Origin: Hymenobacter sp. BRD128
GTDB taxonomy: Bacteria; Bacteroidota; Bacteroidia; Cytophagales; Hymenobacteraceae
Length of the DNA stretch: 64,000 nucleotides
Assembly (NCBI RefSeq): GCF_013256625.1
Contig: NZ_CP053908.1
Location: 1,302,001 to 1,366,000, forward strand
Direction: 5' to 3'
A model generated the notes under the pieces. It did not search any database, was not told the DNA's origin, and was given only the letters and a program-made list of their open reading frames with translations. Shown here piece after piece: positions 43,573 through 54,196 of the stretch. How positions within the stretch are numbered: position 1 is the stretch's first letter; the number at the start of each line of letters is the position of its first letter. The position numbers and the translations under genes are program-made.

Positions 43573-44271
43573 ATGAACGTCTTCATCAACGATGTGCCGC
43601 TGATTATTAAAAAAGCCAGCGACAAAGTGTATAAACATAAATACGACCTCGTGCTCGGTCCTGAGGATGAGTTTACGAGCAAAGACCTGATTGGTGACGT
43701 GCTGGTGCGCGAGGCCTCGGCGGCCTTTCTCGACCGGCTGCTGCGGCTCATGGAAGTTAAGAAGCTAAAGAAGCTGAAGACCCTGACCCTGATGGCCCGC
43801 AAGAAGAAGAACCTGATTTTGCACCTCAAGGACCAGTTTAAAATTGCCAAGGCGGCCGGCGGCCTCGTAGTAAAAGAAGGCCAGGTGCTCATGATTTACC
43901 GCCTCGGCAAGTGGGACCTGCCCAAGGGCAAGCTCAATAAGGACGAAGACGTGGCCCTGGGGGCCATTCGCGAAGTGGAGGAGGAGTGCAACATCAAGGT
44001 AGAGCTCGGCGAAGAGCTGCCCAGCACCTGGCATTCCTACGCCTACAAGGGCAATAAAATGCTGAAAAAAACGAGCTGGTTTGTAATGAAATGCCTCGAC
44101 GACTCGGTAATGCGTCCCCAAACCGAAGAGTATATTGAAGAAGTGCGCTGGATGTCACCGCAAGACGCGCTAGCCCGCCTCGAAGAGTCGTATGCCTCTA
44201 TTACGCTCGTAGTGCGCCACTACCTCAGCGAGATGGCCGGCAAGCCCGCCAAAGCCGCTACCCCCGACTAA
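43573..44271 (+). CDS. NUDIX hydrolase
   Basis: A 232-residue NUDIX protein. The Nudix box lies at 119-141 (GKLNKDEDVALGAIREVEEECNI). The usual glycine near the end is Asn here, while the metal-binding REVEEE is intact. An N-terminal region of about 90 residues is extra and basic, and may be a binding domain. The substrate (a nucleoside diphosphate derivative) is not predictable. The ATG at 43573 starts after a TTCC-rich leader. The stop overlaps the next gene as TAATG. Confidence 0.9.
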   Translation: MNVFINDVPLIIKKASDKVYKHKYDLVLGPEDEFTSKDLIGDVLVREASAAFLDRLLRLMEVKKLKKLKTLTLMARKKKNLILHLKDQFKIAKAAGGLVVKEGQVLMIYRLGKWDLPKGKLNKDEDVALGAIREVEEECNIKVELGEELPSTWHSYAYKGNKMLKKTSWFVMKCLDDSVMRPQTEEYIEEVRWMSPQDALARLEESYASITLVVRHYLSEMAGKPAKAATPD

Positions 44272-44750
44272 TGCGACTCGCCCGCTCACTGCGTACGATG
44301 GGGCTGCTGCTGGCCAGCGGGTGGCTGGGCGCGTGCTCGGGCGCCCACGAGTCAACGCAAACCGCCACGGCGGTGCACGCGGGCGCGGCTCCTACTACCA
44401 ATGTGCCGGCGCTGGTAGGCCTGTCCATCGATGACCTATATAGCCGCCTGGGCGCTAAGCAGCCCTTGCCGGTTAGCTTGGCCAATGCAGCCGAAGTGCT
44501 AAGCGCCGTAAATCAGGCAACCAAGCAGGATTCTCTGGCTACTTTTAAGACTGGAGGTCTGACGCTTATCGCTAACTTCAACGCCAGTACCCGCCAGGTA
44601 CGCGACCTGCTGCTGCTCGGCCACCACGAGGATAGCCTGATGGCCAGGGCCACGTTACGCTCCAGTGCTACTCAATATCTGGTGCTGCCAGTATTTGCCA
44701 GCAACCGCCCCAATTACTTGCTGGGCCTGCGCATAGTACCTATTAATTGA
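44271..44750 (+). CDS. hypothetical lipoprotein
   Basis: A 159-residue protein with a lipobox LGAC (C22). The first A of its ATG is the last base of the NUDIX stop codon (TAATG), so translation is coupled. The mature domain (SIDDLYSRLGAKQPLPVSL onward) has no recognised family. It is probably an inner- or outer-membrane lipoprotein of unknown role. Confidence 0.8.
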   Translation: MRLARSLRTMGLLLASGWLGACSGAHESTQTATAVHAGAAPTTNVPALVGLSIDDLYSRLGAKQPLPVSLANAAEVLSAVNQATKQDSLATFKTGGLTLIANFNASTRQVRDLLLLGHHEDSLMARATLRSSATQYLVLPVFASNRPNYLLGLRIVPIN

Positions 44751-44783
44751 AGAAGCGCAAAGCAAAGCGCTGATAAAGAAAAA

Positions 44784-44844
44784 TTTAAAGGGAAGAAAGC
44801 CCTTCAGCTACGCATAGCAGCTGAAGGGCTTTCTTCCCTTTAAA
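44784..44844. terminator. 26-bp perfect hairpin, bidirectional terminator
   Basis: TTTAAAGGGAAGAAAGCCCT and onward (44784-44809) is exactly mirrored at 44819-44844, with a 9-nt loop. It separates the convergent lipoprotein and pckA genes. The poly-T end is weak (TTTAAA). Confidence 0.75.
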
Positions 44845-44858
44845 CCGGGTAGCAAGTG

Positions 44859-46475
44859 TTAAGCTTCAACCGCCATTTTGGGCGCGCCGGCCAAAATATC
44901 AGCGCTGGCAAAGTCGGCGTATTTTTCAAAGTTCTTGACAAACTTCTCAGCTAGCTCGGCGGCCGTTTGGTCGTAGGCAGCTTTGTTCGCCCAGGTGTTG
45001 CGCGGGTCCAGAATTTCGGTTGGTACGCCCGGCACGGCGCCCGGCACCGCTACCCCAAAAATGGGATGTTGTTTGAAGTGAACCTCCGTTAGCACCCCAG
45101 AAAGGGCCGCCGTAATCATGGCGCGGGTGTGGCCCAGCTTCATGCGGTGGCCGGTGCCGTAGCTGCCGCCCGTCCAGCCAGTATTGATGAGCCAGACATT
45201 GATTTCCGGGTTTTCGTCCATTTTCTGGCCCAGCATCTCGGCGTAGCGCGTGGGGTGCAGGGGCAGGAAAACCTGCCCGAAACAAGCCGAAAAAGTAGTT
45301 TGCGGCTCGGTGATGCCCATTTCGGTGCCCGCTACCTTCGCCGTGTAGCCCGACATGAAGTGGTACATGGCGTGGCACTTGTCGAGCTTGCTGATGGGCG
45401 GCAGCACCCCAAAGGCATCAGCCGTGAGGAAGAAGATATGTGTCGGCGCGCCCGCCACCGAGGGCTCAATGGCATTGGCAATGAAGCTGATAGGGTAGGC
45501 CGTGCGCGTGTTTTCCGTTATTGACTTATTGGCAAAATCAACGGTGTGGGTGCCGGGCACGAAGCGCGTATTCTCCACGATGGCCCCGAAGCGAATGGCA
45601 TCCCAGATTTCGGGCTCTTTCGCACGGCTCAGGTCGATGACCTTGGCGTAGCAGCCGCCCTCAAAGTTGAAAATGCCCGCGTCGGGCGTCCAGCCGTGCT
45701 CATCGTCGCCGATAAGGCCACGGTTGGGGTCTGTCGAGAGCGTGGTTTTACCAGTGCCTGACAAACCAAAAAAGATGGCCGTGTCGCCGCTAGCCCCCAC
45801 GTTGGCCGAGCAGTGCATGGGCAGCGTGGCGCGCTCGTGGGGCAGCAGGTAGTTGAGCACTCCGAAAATGCCCTTTTTCATCTCCCCGGCGTAGCCCGTG
45901 CCGCCAATTAGAATCAGCTTGCGGGTAAAGTCGATGATGGCAAAATTCTTCTGCCGGGTGCCGTCCACGGCCGGGTCGGCCTCAAAACCCGGCGCGCAAA
46001 TGATGCTGAAATCAGGCGTCCAGGAAGTGTCGGCGCCAGTTTCCGGCCGCAGAAACATATTGTAGCAGAATAGATTATGCCAGGCCAGCTCGTTCACTAC
46101 GCGCAGCTTAAGCTGATAGTCGGGATTGGCGCCCGCGTAAGCGTCGCGCACAAACACTTCCTTACCTGCCAGGTAAGCCACCATTTTCTGATGCAGCTGC
46201 GCAAATTTGGCCGGGTCAAAGGCAAGGTTGATATCGCCCCACCACACGCTGTCGGCAGTATTTTCATCGCGCACCACAAAGCGGTCCTTGGGTGAGCGGC
46301 CGGTAAACTGACCAGTGTCGGCCATGAGCGCGCCGGTGTCGGTGAGTGTGCCCTCGCCGCGCCGCAGCGCGTGGCTGACGAGTGCGGCCGGCGGCAGGTT
46401 GAGGTGAGCCTGGGTAGGAGCCTGCGCGAACCCTAGCGGGGCCAGGCGCGCAGCGACAGCTTTTTGGTCTGCCAT
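44859..46475 (-). CDS. pckA: phosphoenolpyruvate carboxykinase (ATP)
   Basis: The gluconeogenic enzyme that converts oxaloacetate and ATP to PEP, CO2 and ADP. The 538-residue protein has the PEPCK motif IGGTGYAGEMKKGIF (190-204), the P-loop GLSGTGKTT (237-245) and the metal site IGDDEHGW. The ATG at 46475 (MADQKAVAARLAP) is the family start; the open frame to 46877 is a spurious leader. A LacI-type palindrome lies 76 bp upstream of the ATG, consistent with carbon-source control. Confidence 0.97.
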   Translation of the reverse strand: MADQKAVAARLAPLGFAQAPTQAHLNLPPAALVSHALRRGEGTLTDTGALMADTGQFTGRSPKDRFVVRDENTADSVWWGDINLAFDPAKFAQLHQKMVAYLAGKEVFVRDAYAGANPDYQLKLRVVNELAWHNLFCYNMFLRPETGADTSWTPDFSIICAPGFEADPAVDGTRQKNFAIIDFTRKLILIGGTGYAGEMKKGIFGVLNYLLPHERATLPMHCSANVGASGDTAIFFGLSGTGKTTLSTDPNRGLIGDDEHGWTPDAGIFNFEGGCYAKVIDLSRAKEPEIWDAIRFGAIVENTRFVPGTHTVDFANKSITENTRTAYPISFIANAIEPSVAGAPTHIFFLTADAFGVLPPISKLDKCHAMYHFMSGYTAKVAGTEMGITEPQTTFSACFGQVFLPLHPTRYAEMLGQKMDENPEINVWLINTGWTGGSYGTGHRMKLGHTRAMITAALSGVLTEVHFKQHPIFGVAVPGAVPGVPTEILDPRNTWANKAAYDQTAAELAEKFVKNFEKYADFASADILAGAPKMAVEA

Positions 46476-46817
46476 GTAAAAAGAACAAAAATGTGGGTGG
46501 GAGGAAGAGAAATAGTGCCGTAAAGGTAAGCCAGGCGTTGGAAATTTTGCCCGCAAACGTTTGCGGTAAGCAAAAGTTAGTAGGCTGCTAAAAATCAAGT
46601 ACCGATTATGCGTGGCTGATTGGCAGTGCGGCGGCCGTTGGAAAAGGAGGAAAAAGCTGGTAGTTATCAGCCTTGCGCCTTGATAGCCTAAGGGCTGTGG
46701 CAAGGCGCAAAGTGTGCCGGCCCGGCTGTTACGTAAAGTTTTCTTAGCTTTACCCACCCCCAACCCGTCGCGGCGGGGGAGCTTTTCTTTATTTCCTTTT
46801 ACTTCTTCGTTTATTGC
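46476..46817. other. 342-bp intergenic region between pckA and the peptide transporter
   Basis: It contains a LacI-type operator (46551-46566), a possible -7 box for pckA (TACCTTTA read on the minus strand, 46526-46519) and a hairpin with arms TTGCGCCTTG (46673-46682) and CAAGGCGCAA (46701-46710) that could be a structured RNA or insulator. No open reading frame of credible coding quality was found. Confidence 0.6.
46551..46566. promoter_or_regulatory. LacI-family operator upstream of pckA
   Basis: CCGCAAACGTTTGCGG is a perfect 16-bp palindrome with the central CG typical of LacI/PurR-type operators; it contains GCAAACGTTTGC, the core of the PurR and CRE consensus. It sits about 25 bp upstream of the pckA -7-like box. 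The binding protein is not encoded in the window. Confidence 0.65.
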
Positions 46818-48395
46818 ATGCAACCTGCTACCGCCAGCCTGCGCCCGCAACCGCCCCAAACGGCCTCGGCCAGCCACCCGCGCGGCCTCTACCTTTTGTT
46901 TGCCACCGAAATGTGGGAGCGTTTCAGCTATTATGGCATGCGCGCCGTGCTGGTGCTGTTTCTCACCGACGCGATGATGATGGACAAGGCGTTCGCGTCG
47001 AAGTTTTACGGGGGCTATACTAGCTTAATTTACCTCACGCCGCTCATTGGGGGCTTTATCTCTGACCGGTACTGGGGCAACCGGCGCTCCATCACAGTAG
47101 GCGGTATCTTAATGGCGATAGGGCAGTTTACGCTGTTTGCTTCGGCCAGCAACTATGGGCCGGCTGCTACCCATCCGTTGAGTCACTGGCTCCTCTATGC
47201 TGGCTTGGGCACCATGATTATGGGTAATGGCTTTTTTAAGCCTAATATTTCGTCGATGGTCGGCTCGCTTTATTCGGCTGACGATAAGCGGAAGGATGCC
47301 GCCTACACCATTTTTTACATGGGTATCAATTTGGGCTCCTTTATCGGCAATACCATTACCAGCCTCATTGGCGATACGGGTCACCCCAGTGATTTTCGTT
47401 GGGCCTTTCTAGCCTGTGGTATTGCGATGTTACTCGGTACGGGTATTTTCAACTGGGGTAAGGGAAAATACCTGCACACTCCAACTGGCGAGCAGGTAGG
47501 GCTTACCCCTATTCAATCGGGGGGCATCAAAGGGGTTTACGCGCTACTGCCGGTATTTTTTGCTTTAGTACTCGGTATTCTGTGGTTGGATACGGCGCGG
47601 TTTCCAACTATTGCACCCTTATTAGCTATTGCGCTGGTTGCCATTGTTATCATGATTTTCAGCGATAAATCACTAGTAGGTGCCGACGTGCAAGGAGTCA
47701 TGGTAATTTTTATCGTATCCTTTTTTGTCGTGTTTTTTTGGGCGGCCTTCGAACAGGCTCCGGCCTCGCTTACCTTTTTTGCGAAGGAAAGCATGGACCG
47801 TACTATATTCGGTCACGAACTGCCGCCCAGTCTTTTTCAGAACCTGAATGCCATCTTCGTCGTGGCAGGTGCCCCGCTTATGGCCCTAGTCTGGACGGCG
47901 TTAGGCAAGCGCGGCGCCGAGCCGGCTTCGCCCGTGAAAATGGCAATTGGGCTAGCCTTGCTGGCGGCGGGCTACCTGGTGATGTGCTTTGGGGTGCATA
48001 ATCTGATGCCCGGCGTCAAGGTGAGCATGTTTTTTCTGGTAGCACTCTACTTCCTACACTCGGCCGGCGAGCTATGCTTGTCGCCCATTGGTCTTTCGCT
48101 CGTCAATAAGCTGGCCCCGGTCAAATTCGCTTCGTTGCTAATGGCCGTTTGGTTCTTGGCCAACGCAGCCGCTAACTATCTAGCGGGCTACATGAGCAGC
48201 CTTTACCCCGACCCCAAATCGACGGCCCCCGCGCCTTCGGTACTAGGCTTCCACATCACGAATCTCTACGACTTCTTTATGGTGTTCGTCGTGTCGGCGT
48301 CGGTTGCGGCGGCCATTCTTTTTCTCATCAGCGGTCGCCTGGCCAAGATGATGGATGCCCGTAACTACCCGGCTCCGGCCCAAGCACAAGCCTAG
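46818..48395 (+). CDS. proton-dependent oligopeptide transporter (POT/PTR family)
   Basis: A 525-residue MFS-type peptide symporter. The POT hallmark ExxER is E31, E34 and R35 (FATEMWERFSYYG), followed by the family motifs GGFISDRYWGNRRSI and FYMGINLGSFIG. About fourteen membrane helices are expected. It takes up di- and tripeptides with protons. The ATG at 46818 is used; a nearby frame beginning at 46714 is spurious. Confidence 0.93.
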   Translation: MQPATASLRPQPPQTASASHPRGLYLLFATEMWERFSYYGMRAVLVLFLTDAMMMDKAFASKFYGGYTSLIYLTPLIGGFISDRYWGNRRSITVGGILMAIGQFTLFASASNYGPAATHPLSHWLLYAGLGTMIMGNGFFKPNISSMVGSLYSADDKRKDAAYTIFYMGINLGSFIGNTITSLIGDTGHPSDFRWAFLACGIAMLLGTGIFNWGKGKYLHTPTGEQVGLTPIQSGGIKGVYALLPVFFALVLGILWLDTARFPTIAPLLAIALVAIVIMIFSDKSLVGADVQGVMVIFIVSFFVVFFWAAFEQAPASLTFFAKESMDRTIFGHELPPSLFQNLNAIFVVAGAPLMALVWTALGKRGAEPASPVKMAIGLALLAAGYLVMCFGVHNLMPGVKVSMFFLVALYFLHSAGELCLSPIGLSLVNKLAPVKFASLLMAVWFLANAAANYLAGYMSSLYPDPKSTAPAPSVLGFHITNLYDFFMVFVVSASVAAAILFLISGRLAKMMDARNYPAPAQAQA

Positions 48396-48409
48396 GCTTA
48401 CTTTACAGA

Positions 48410-48454
48410 CAACAAAGAGCCCCGCCGGACATCGTCCGGCGGGGCTCTTTGTTG
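48410..48454. terminator. bidirectional terminator
   Basis: CAACAAAGAGCCCCGCCGGAC (48410-48430) is in part mirrored exactly at 48434-48454, with ATC at the tip. It serves the convergent transporter and groL genes. Confidence 0.85.
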
Positions 48455-48490
48455 GGCTACTGAATCAGCGAAATCTATGTCAATTGGCGA

Positions 48491-50167
<1,677 letters not shown>

Positions 50168-50188
50168 TTAAGTAAGGTGCAGGCTGGC

Positions 50189-50479
50189 TTAGAGCACGGC
50201 CAGAATGTCTTTCTCCTGCATGATGAGGTAGTCCTCGCCATCCACGGTAATTTCGGTGCCGGTCCACTTGCCGTACAATACCTGGTCGCCTACTTTCACC
50301 TCGGGCTTGATAACGGTGCCGTTGTCCGACGTTTTGCCATCGCCCACGGCCACTACTTCGCCACGCTGGGGCTTTTCTTTGGCAGTGTCGGGGATGATGA
50401 TGCCAGACTTGGTGGTGGCTTCGGCGGCGGCGGCCTTAATGACTACGCGGTCAGCTAGCGGTTTAATGCTCAGTGCCAT
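50189..50479 (-). CDS. groES: co-chaperonin GroES
   Basis: The lid of the GroEL chamber, 96 residues: [48 protein letters not shown]. The mobile loop and roof motifs are present. The ATG at 50479 is used; the longer frame reads into the intergenic region. An inverted repeat, TTGACAC-N5-GTGCCAA (50540-50558), lies about 60 bp upstream of the start and may be part of its control. Confidence 0.97.
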   Translation of the reverse strand: MALSIKPLADRVVIKAAAAEATTKSGIIIPDTAKEKPQRGEVVAVGDGKTSDNGTVIKPEVKVGDQVLYGKWTGTEITVDGEDYLIMQEKDILAVL

Positions 50480-50539
50480 TGGGTAAAATGGGAAATGGAT
50501 GTTTTGGGTACAAAGAAGTTGGAAACTCCTGCGGCGCGA

Positions 50540-50558
50540 TTGACACGAAATGTGCCAA
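50540..50558. promoter_or_regulatory. inverted repeat / sigma-54-like element upstream of groES
   Basis: On the minus strand it reads TTGGCACATTTCGTGTCAA. TTGGCAC resembles the -24 part of a sigma-54 promoter, with GT in place of the -12 GC. It may instead be a repressor site. It does not match CIRCE. Confidence 0.3.
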
Positions 50559-50646
50559 CCCCGGAAACCTGACAGAATGCGCGCCGCAACTCGCCGGATT
50601 GGCAGATGCCTGGCCGCTAGCCTGCCGCAATAGGTCAAAAAGCAGA

Positions 50647-50687
50647 AAAGCCAGGAGCTTCCGTCTTCAGCGGAAGCTCCTGGCTTT
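50647..50687 (-). terminator. terminator downstream of secG
   Basis: AAAGCCAGGAGCTTCCG (50647-50663) pairs exactly with its inverse at 50671-50687 around a 7-nt loop. It lies between secG and the groES promoter, both on the minus strand. The T tract is short. Confidence 0.7.
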
Positions 50688-50712
50688 GGGAGGGAAACAA
50701 ATCAAATGCTAC

Positions 50713-51075
50713 CTATTTGGCCGGCTGGGGCGCCGGGACCGGAATGGTAGACGGCTGTCCGGCCGGGGCCGGTGCCGGGGCGGCCGGCGCCGCAGGCACT
50801 ACGGCGCGCTGGGCCGCCTGCTGGTTGATGCTGCGGGTGGGGCCGGCGCTGCCGGTGATTACGTGCGTAGCCAGCGAAAGGACAATCAGCCCCACGGCAA
50901 AGCCCCAGGTTAGCTTTTCGAGCAGGTCGCCGGTGCGCTTCACACCCATGAGATTGGCCGCGCCGCCCGCGCCAAACTGGCTGCTAATACCGCCGCCCTT
51001 GGGGTTTTGCGCCAGCACCACGAGGGCTAGCAGAAAGCAAATCAGGAGAATGAAAATGACGAGAAAGAGGTACAT
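50713..51075 (-). CDS. secG: preprotein translocase subunit SecG
   Basis: A small inner-membrane subunit of the SecYEG channel, 120 residues. It has two membrane helices (2-22 and about 56-74), the conserved loop AQNPKGGGISSQFG between them, and a Pro/Ala-rich tail as in Bacteroidota SecG. It ends the run sigma-54 regulator / lptE / TPR / secG. Confidence 0.92.
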   Translation of the reverse strand: MYLFLVIFILLICFLLALVVLAQNPKGGGISSQFGAGGAANLMGVKRTGDLLEKLTWGFAVGLIVLSLATHVITGSAGPTRSINQQAAQRAVVPAAPAAPAPAPAGQPSTIPVPAPQPAK

Positions 51076-51090
51076 GGAAAAAATAAAAGG

Positions 51091-52206
51091 CTAGGCCGAG
51101 GGGCGCAAAGAGTCAATCTGGGCTGCAAAGTACGCCATTTTTTCTGGGTGTTTCACCATAAGGCGCTCATAAACTGCGATAGCACGGTCAGGCTTGCCTT
51201 GCCGGGCCAGGATTTTAGCCAGGCTTTCGGAGGCCAAGTCGGGTTCGGCGCGGGTGCTGCGCACCGAGAGGTCGGCCTGTTCGTCGGGCTCGGGCGTGCC
51301 TGGCAAAGGAGCAGCGCGGCGGCGGGTAGGGGCGGGAGCGCGCTGCAAAAAGCTGTTGATTAAGTCGAGCGAGCTGGGTTTCAGAACGGGCGGCGACTGA
51401 TGCTCGGCCAGATGCGCTAGCAGCAGCGTATCGGGTGCGAAGAACTCGCCGGTGGGCGGCAGGCTAGCCCCAGGCATGGTATCAACTGCTTCGGTGCTCA
51501 CCAGGCCGAAGCCTAGCCGGCTGCCTTCGCTGGGGGCATAGTGCACCTGCGCTAAGCCGCTAAAGGGCGGCAAGTAGGGCGTAGTGGCCGGCATGACTTC
51601 GGCCGGCAGCAGCGCAGTCTCCAACTCTGGCAGCTGGTAAGCAATGGTCTCGGCCGGCTCGGCAGGGGCTAGCCCAAACTCAGCGTGCGCAGCGGCGGCT
51701 TCGGCCGGTGGCCGGATGGGCGGTGCCTGGGCGGGCAGCTCCTCTTCGACTGGTGCGGGTGCGGGTGCTACCATCTCGGGTGTAGTCAAGCCGATTACCT
51801 GGTCGGGCTTATCTTCCGGTAGGGTAGTAGTTAGCCTGTCAAGTGCTTGTTCCTCAGTGGTTAAATCATTGAAAGCAGAAGCGTTACTAGAATTGCCCGG
51901 CGAGGAGGCTAGCGGCAAGCTCGGAAGGGTATCAGCTTGCGCGGGAACCGGGACGGCCCCAGCTGCAACTGGCGCGGGCATCTCGATAAGCTGGCGCAGG
52001 CGGGTGCGGTCGGCCGCGTAGGTAGCGGCGCGGCGCAGGCGCTGGCCGGCCAGCATCGAGCTTTGGTCGTGCGCCGCCTTGGCGAGTAGCAGGTGGGCCG
52101 TCTGGCAGTAAGGAAAGGCCTCGGCCAGCTCTTCCAGCGCGCGCACGTCGGCCCCGGTGAGGGCCGTGGGGTGGGCGAGCAGTTGAAGCAGCGTGGCGCG
52201 GGTCAT
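51091..52206 (-). CDS. hypothetical TPR-like protein
   Basis: A 371-residue protein. The N-terminal 75 residues are helical (LEELAEAFPYCQTAHLLLAKAAHD), typical of a Bacteroidota family found between lptE and secG. The middle is long, low-complexity and rich in Pro, Ala and Glu. The last 50 residues form one TPR-like unit (SESLAKILARQGKPDRAIAVYERLMVKHPEK). No signal peptide; function unknown. Confidence 0.8.
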   Translation of the reverse strand: MTRATLLQLLAHPTALTGADVRALEELAEAFPYCQTAHLLLAKAAHDQSSMLAGQRLRRAATYAADRTRLRQLIEMPAPVAAGAVPVPAQADTLPSLPLASSPGNSSNASAFNDLTTEEQALDRLTTTLPEDKPDQVIGLTTPEMVAPAPAPVEEELPAQAPPIRPPAEAAAAHAEFGLAPAEPAETIAYQLPELETALLPAEVMPATTPYLPPFSGLAQVHYAPSEGSRLGFGLVSTEAVDTMPGASLPPTGEFFAPDTLLLAHLAEHQSPPVLKPSSLDLINSFLQRAPAPTRRRAAPLPGTPEPDEQADLSVRSTRAEPDLASESLAKILARQGKPDRAIAVYERLMVKHPEKMAYFAAQIDSLRPSA

Positions 52207-52310
52207 GGAAGAAGAAAAGGCGGCTAGCCTTTAATCAGGGGGCTTTGGACCCGCAACATTACGGCAAAGCGAGCAGAATATGGCGCCGGCGGCCGGGCTC
52301 ACAGTTGAGC

Positions 52311-52853
52311 TTACCAGTTGGCCACCGACTTGTTGAACATGTCGCTGATGATGTTGCGCGTGATTTCGCGCACCGAGGCCAGGTCGTTATTTACCGTGGC
52401 AATGTCCTGGGTCGAGGCAAAATCCTTCTGGCTCTGGAAGGTCTGTTCAAAATCCTGCTTGTTATTCTTGGTATTCGTGAAGCGCAGCTGCACCTGAATG
52501 GTGAGGCGGTTGGCACCCGCACCGGGCAGGCCGCCGTTTTGCTGAATCTGGGCCGGCGCGAAATCGTAGGCCGCGATGTTGCCGTCAAATTGCAGGTCGC
52601 CATCGCGCGGCACCAGCTTCAGGGTCGTGTTGCGCTGAAAATAATCCTTGATATCCTCCGTAAAGCGCTGGGCCAGGTACGCCGGCGCGTTGGGCGCGCT
52701 GTTCTGGAAGGTCTGGATGGAAATCGTCTTCACGGCCGGGTCGATATTCGTACCGTTAAACGAATAGATGCCGCAGCCGCACAGCGGCAGCATAGCCAGC
52801 GCCAGCAGGCTCAGCGCCCGGCGCCGCGTAGTGTTAGGCCGATTCCAGGTCAT
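52311..52853 (-). CDS. lptE: LPS assembly lipoprotein LptE-like
   Basis: An outer-membrane lipoprotein that would plug and fold the LptD barrel. The 180-residue protein has a signal ending LPLCGC (C27 as lipidation site) and the LptE fold start GIYSFNGTNIDPAVKTISIQTF. It overlaps the end of the sigma-54 regulator gene by 20 bp, so translation is likely coupled. This completes an LPS-export theme with the OstA-like gene at 15108. Confidence 0.88.
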   Translation of the reverse strand: MTWNRPNTTRRRALSLLALAMLPLCGCGIYSFNGTNIDPAVKTISIQTFQNSAPNAPAYLAQRFTEDIKDYFQRNTTLKLVPRDGDLQFDGNIAAYDFAPAQIQQNGGLPGAGANRLTIQVQLRFTNTKNNKQDFEQTFQSQKDFASTQDIATVNNDLASVREITRNIISDMFNKSVANW

Positions 52854-54171
52854 ACTGCTTGAGCTTGCGGTAAAGGGTGCGCTCCGAAATACCCAGGTCC
52901 TGGGCGGCATACTTGCGCTTGTTGTGATGCTTCTTCAACGCCTTGAGAATCATTTCCTTCTCAATAGCATCGAGCGACAGCGTTTCCTCCTCGGTTTCGT
53001 GCGAGATATCCTCGGTCTGGTCGCTTTCGTCGTCATCGGCATAGGCGCCCGAGGAAGTTACATCGACCCGCAGCGGCGCCGCCGGGTTGGCGGGCAGGTA
53101 GTAGCCCCCGCCAGCCTCGGCCGGGCCATCGGGGCTAGCGAAGGGCGAAGCCTCGCTGAGGTTGGTAAACAGGTGGCTGTTCTGGCGCAGCAGCTCCTGC
53201 GTGTCGGCGGCGGCGGGGCGGTTGCCGGTGGCCAGCTCCAGCACCACCTTTTTGAGGTCGGTCATGTCGCGGCGCATGTCGAAGAGCAGCCGGTACAAAA
53301 TATCGCGCTCCGAGTACGAGCCGAAGTCGCCGCCGCTAGCCCCGCCATGGCCGGGCAGCAGCGCCGGCAACTGCGAGGTTTGGGCGGCGGGCAGGTAGGT
53401 GGCCAGCCGCGCGGCATCGACCTCGCGGTCGAACTCCAGCACCGAAATCTGCTCGGCGATATTCTTGAGCTGGCGAATATTGCCGGGGAAGCGGAAACGC
53501 GTCAGCAGCCGCACCGCATCGGGCGTGAGGCTAATGGGCTTCACGCGGTGCTTCTCCGAAAAATCGGCCGTAAACTTCCTGAACAGCAAGTAAATATCAT
53601 CGCCGCGCTCACGCAGGGGTGGAACCGTAATCGGCACCGTGTTGAGGCGATAATACAGGTCCTCGCGGAACTTGCCGGCCTGCACGCGGTCGAGCAGATT
53701 GACGTTGGTGGCGGCCACCACGCGCACGTCGGTCTTCTGCACCTTGCTGCTGCCGACACGGATAAACTCGCCGTTTTCGAGCACGCGCAGCAGGCGGGCC
53801 TGGGTGCCCAGCGGCATTTCGGCAATCTCATCGAGGAAGATGGTGCCGCCGTCGGTTACCTCAAAGTAGCCCTTGCGCGCCTCATTGGCCCCCGTGAAGG
53901 CGCCCTTCTCGTGGCCAAACAGCTCCGAGTCGATAGTGCCCTCCGGAATGGCGCCGCAGTTGATGGCGATAAACTGCCCGTGCTTGCGCGGTGAGAGTGC
54001 GTGAATAATCTTGGAAAACGACTCCTTACCCGACCCGCTTTCGCCAGTGATGAGCACGGTCATGTCGGTCGGCGCCACCTGGCTAGCCACCTGAATGGCG
54101 TAGTTCAGCGCCGGCGCATTGCCGATGATGCCGAAGCGCAGCTTGATGGATTGAATTTCTTGGTTGGTCAA
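52834..54171 (-). CDS. sigma-54-dependent transcriptional activator (no receiver domain)
   Basis: A 445-residue AAA+ enhancer-binding protein. Walker A is GESGSGKE (43-50), the sigma-54 contact loop GAFTGA is at 90-95, Walker B is GGTIFLDE (108-115), and a Fis-type HTH ends the protein (AAQDLGISERTLYRKLKQY). There is no N-terminal regulatory domain, as in the Bacteroidota homologues next to lptE. A linker of about 100 Ser/Ala/Glu-rich residues separates AAA+ and HTH. No ATG is in a suitable place, so a TTG start at 54171 (MTNQEIQSIKLRFGIIG) is used. Confidence 0.93.
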   Translation of the reverse strand: MTNQEIQSIKLRFGIIGNAPALNYAIQVASQVAPTDMTVLITGESGSGKESFSKIIHALSPRKHGQFIAINCGAIPEGTIDSELFGHEKGAFTGANEARKGYFEVTDGGTIFLDEIAEMPLGTQARLLRVLENGEFIRVGSSKVQKTDVRVVAATNVNLLDRVQAGKFREDLYYRLNTVPITVPPLRERGDDIYLLFRKFTADFSEKHRVKPISLTPDAVRLLTRFRFPGNIRQLKNIAEQISVLEFDREVDAARLATYLPAAQTSQLPALLPGHGGASGGDFGSYSERDILYRLLFDMRRDMTDLKKVVLELATGNRPAAADTQELLRQNSHLFTNLSEASPFASPDGPAEAGGGYYLPANPAAPLRVDVTSSGAYADDDESDQTEDISHETEEETLSLDAIEKEMILKALKKHHNKRKYAAQDLGISERTLYRKLKQYDLESA

Positions 54172-54196
54172 GGCTTCTGTTTCTTTAGCAGTGAGC

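Noticed and set aside
46476..46877. N-terminal extension of pckA
   Set aside because: The PEPCK family starts at MADQ (46475); the extension is unlike known proteins and overlaps the divergent transporter.
50480..50640. CIRCE element before groES
   Set aside because: No TTAGCACTC-N9-GAGTGCTAA sequence is present; only a different inverted repeat is seen.
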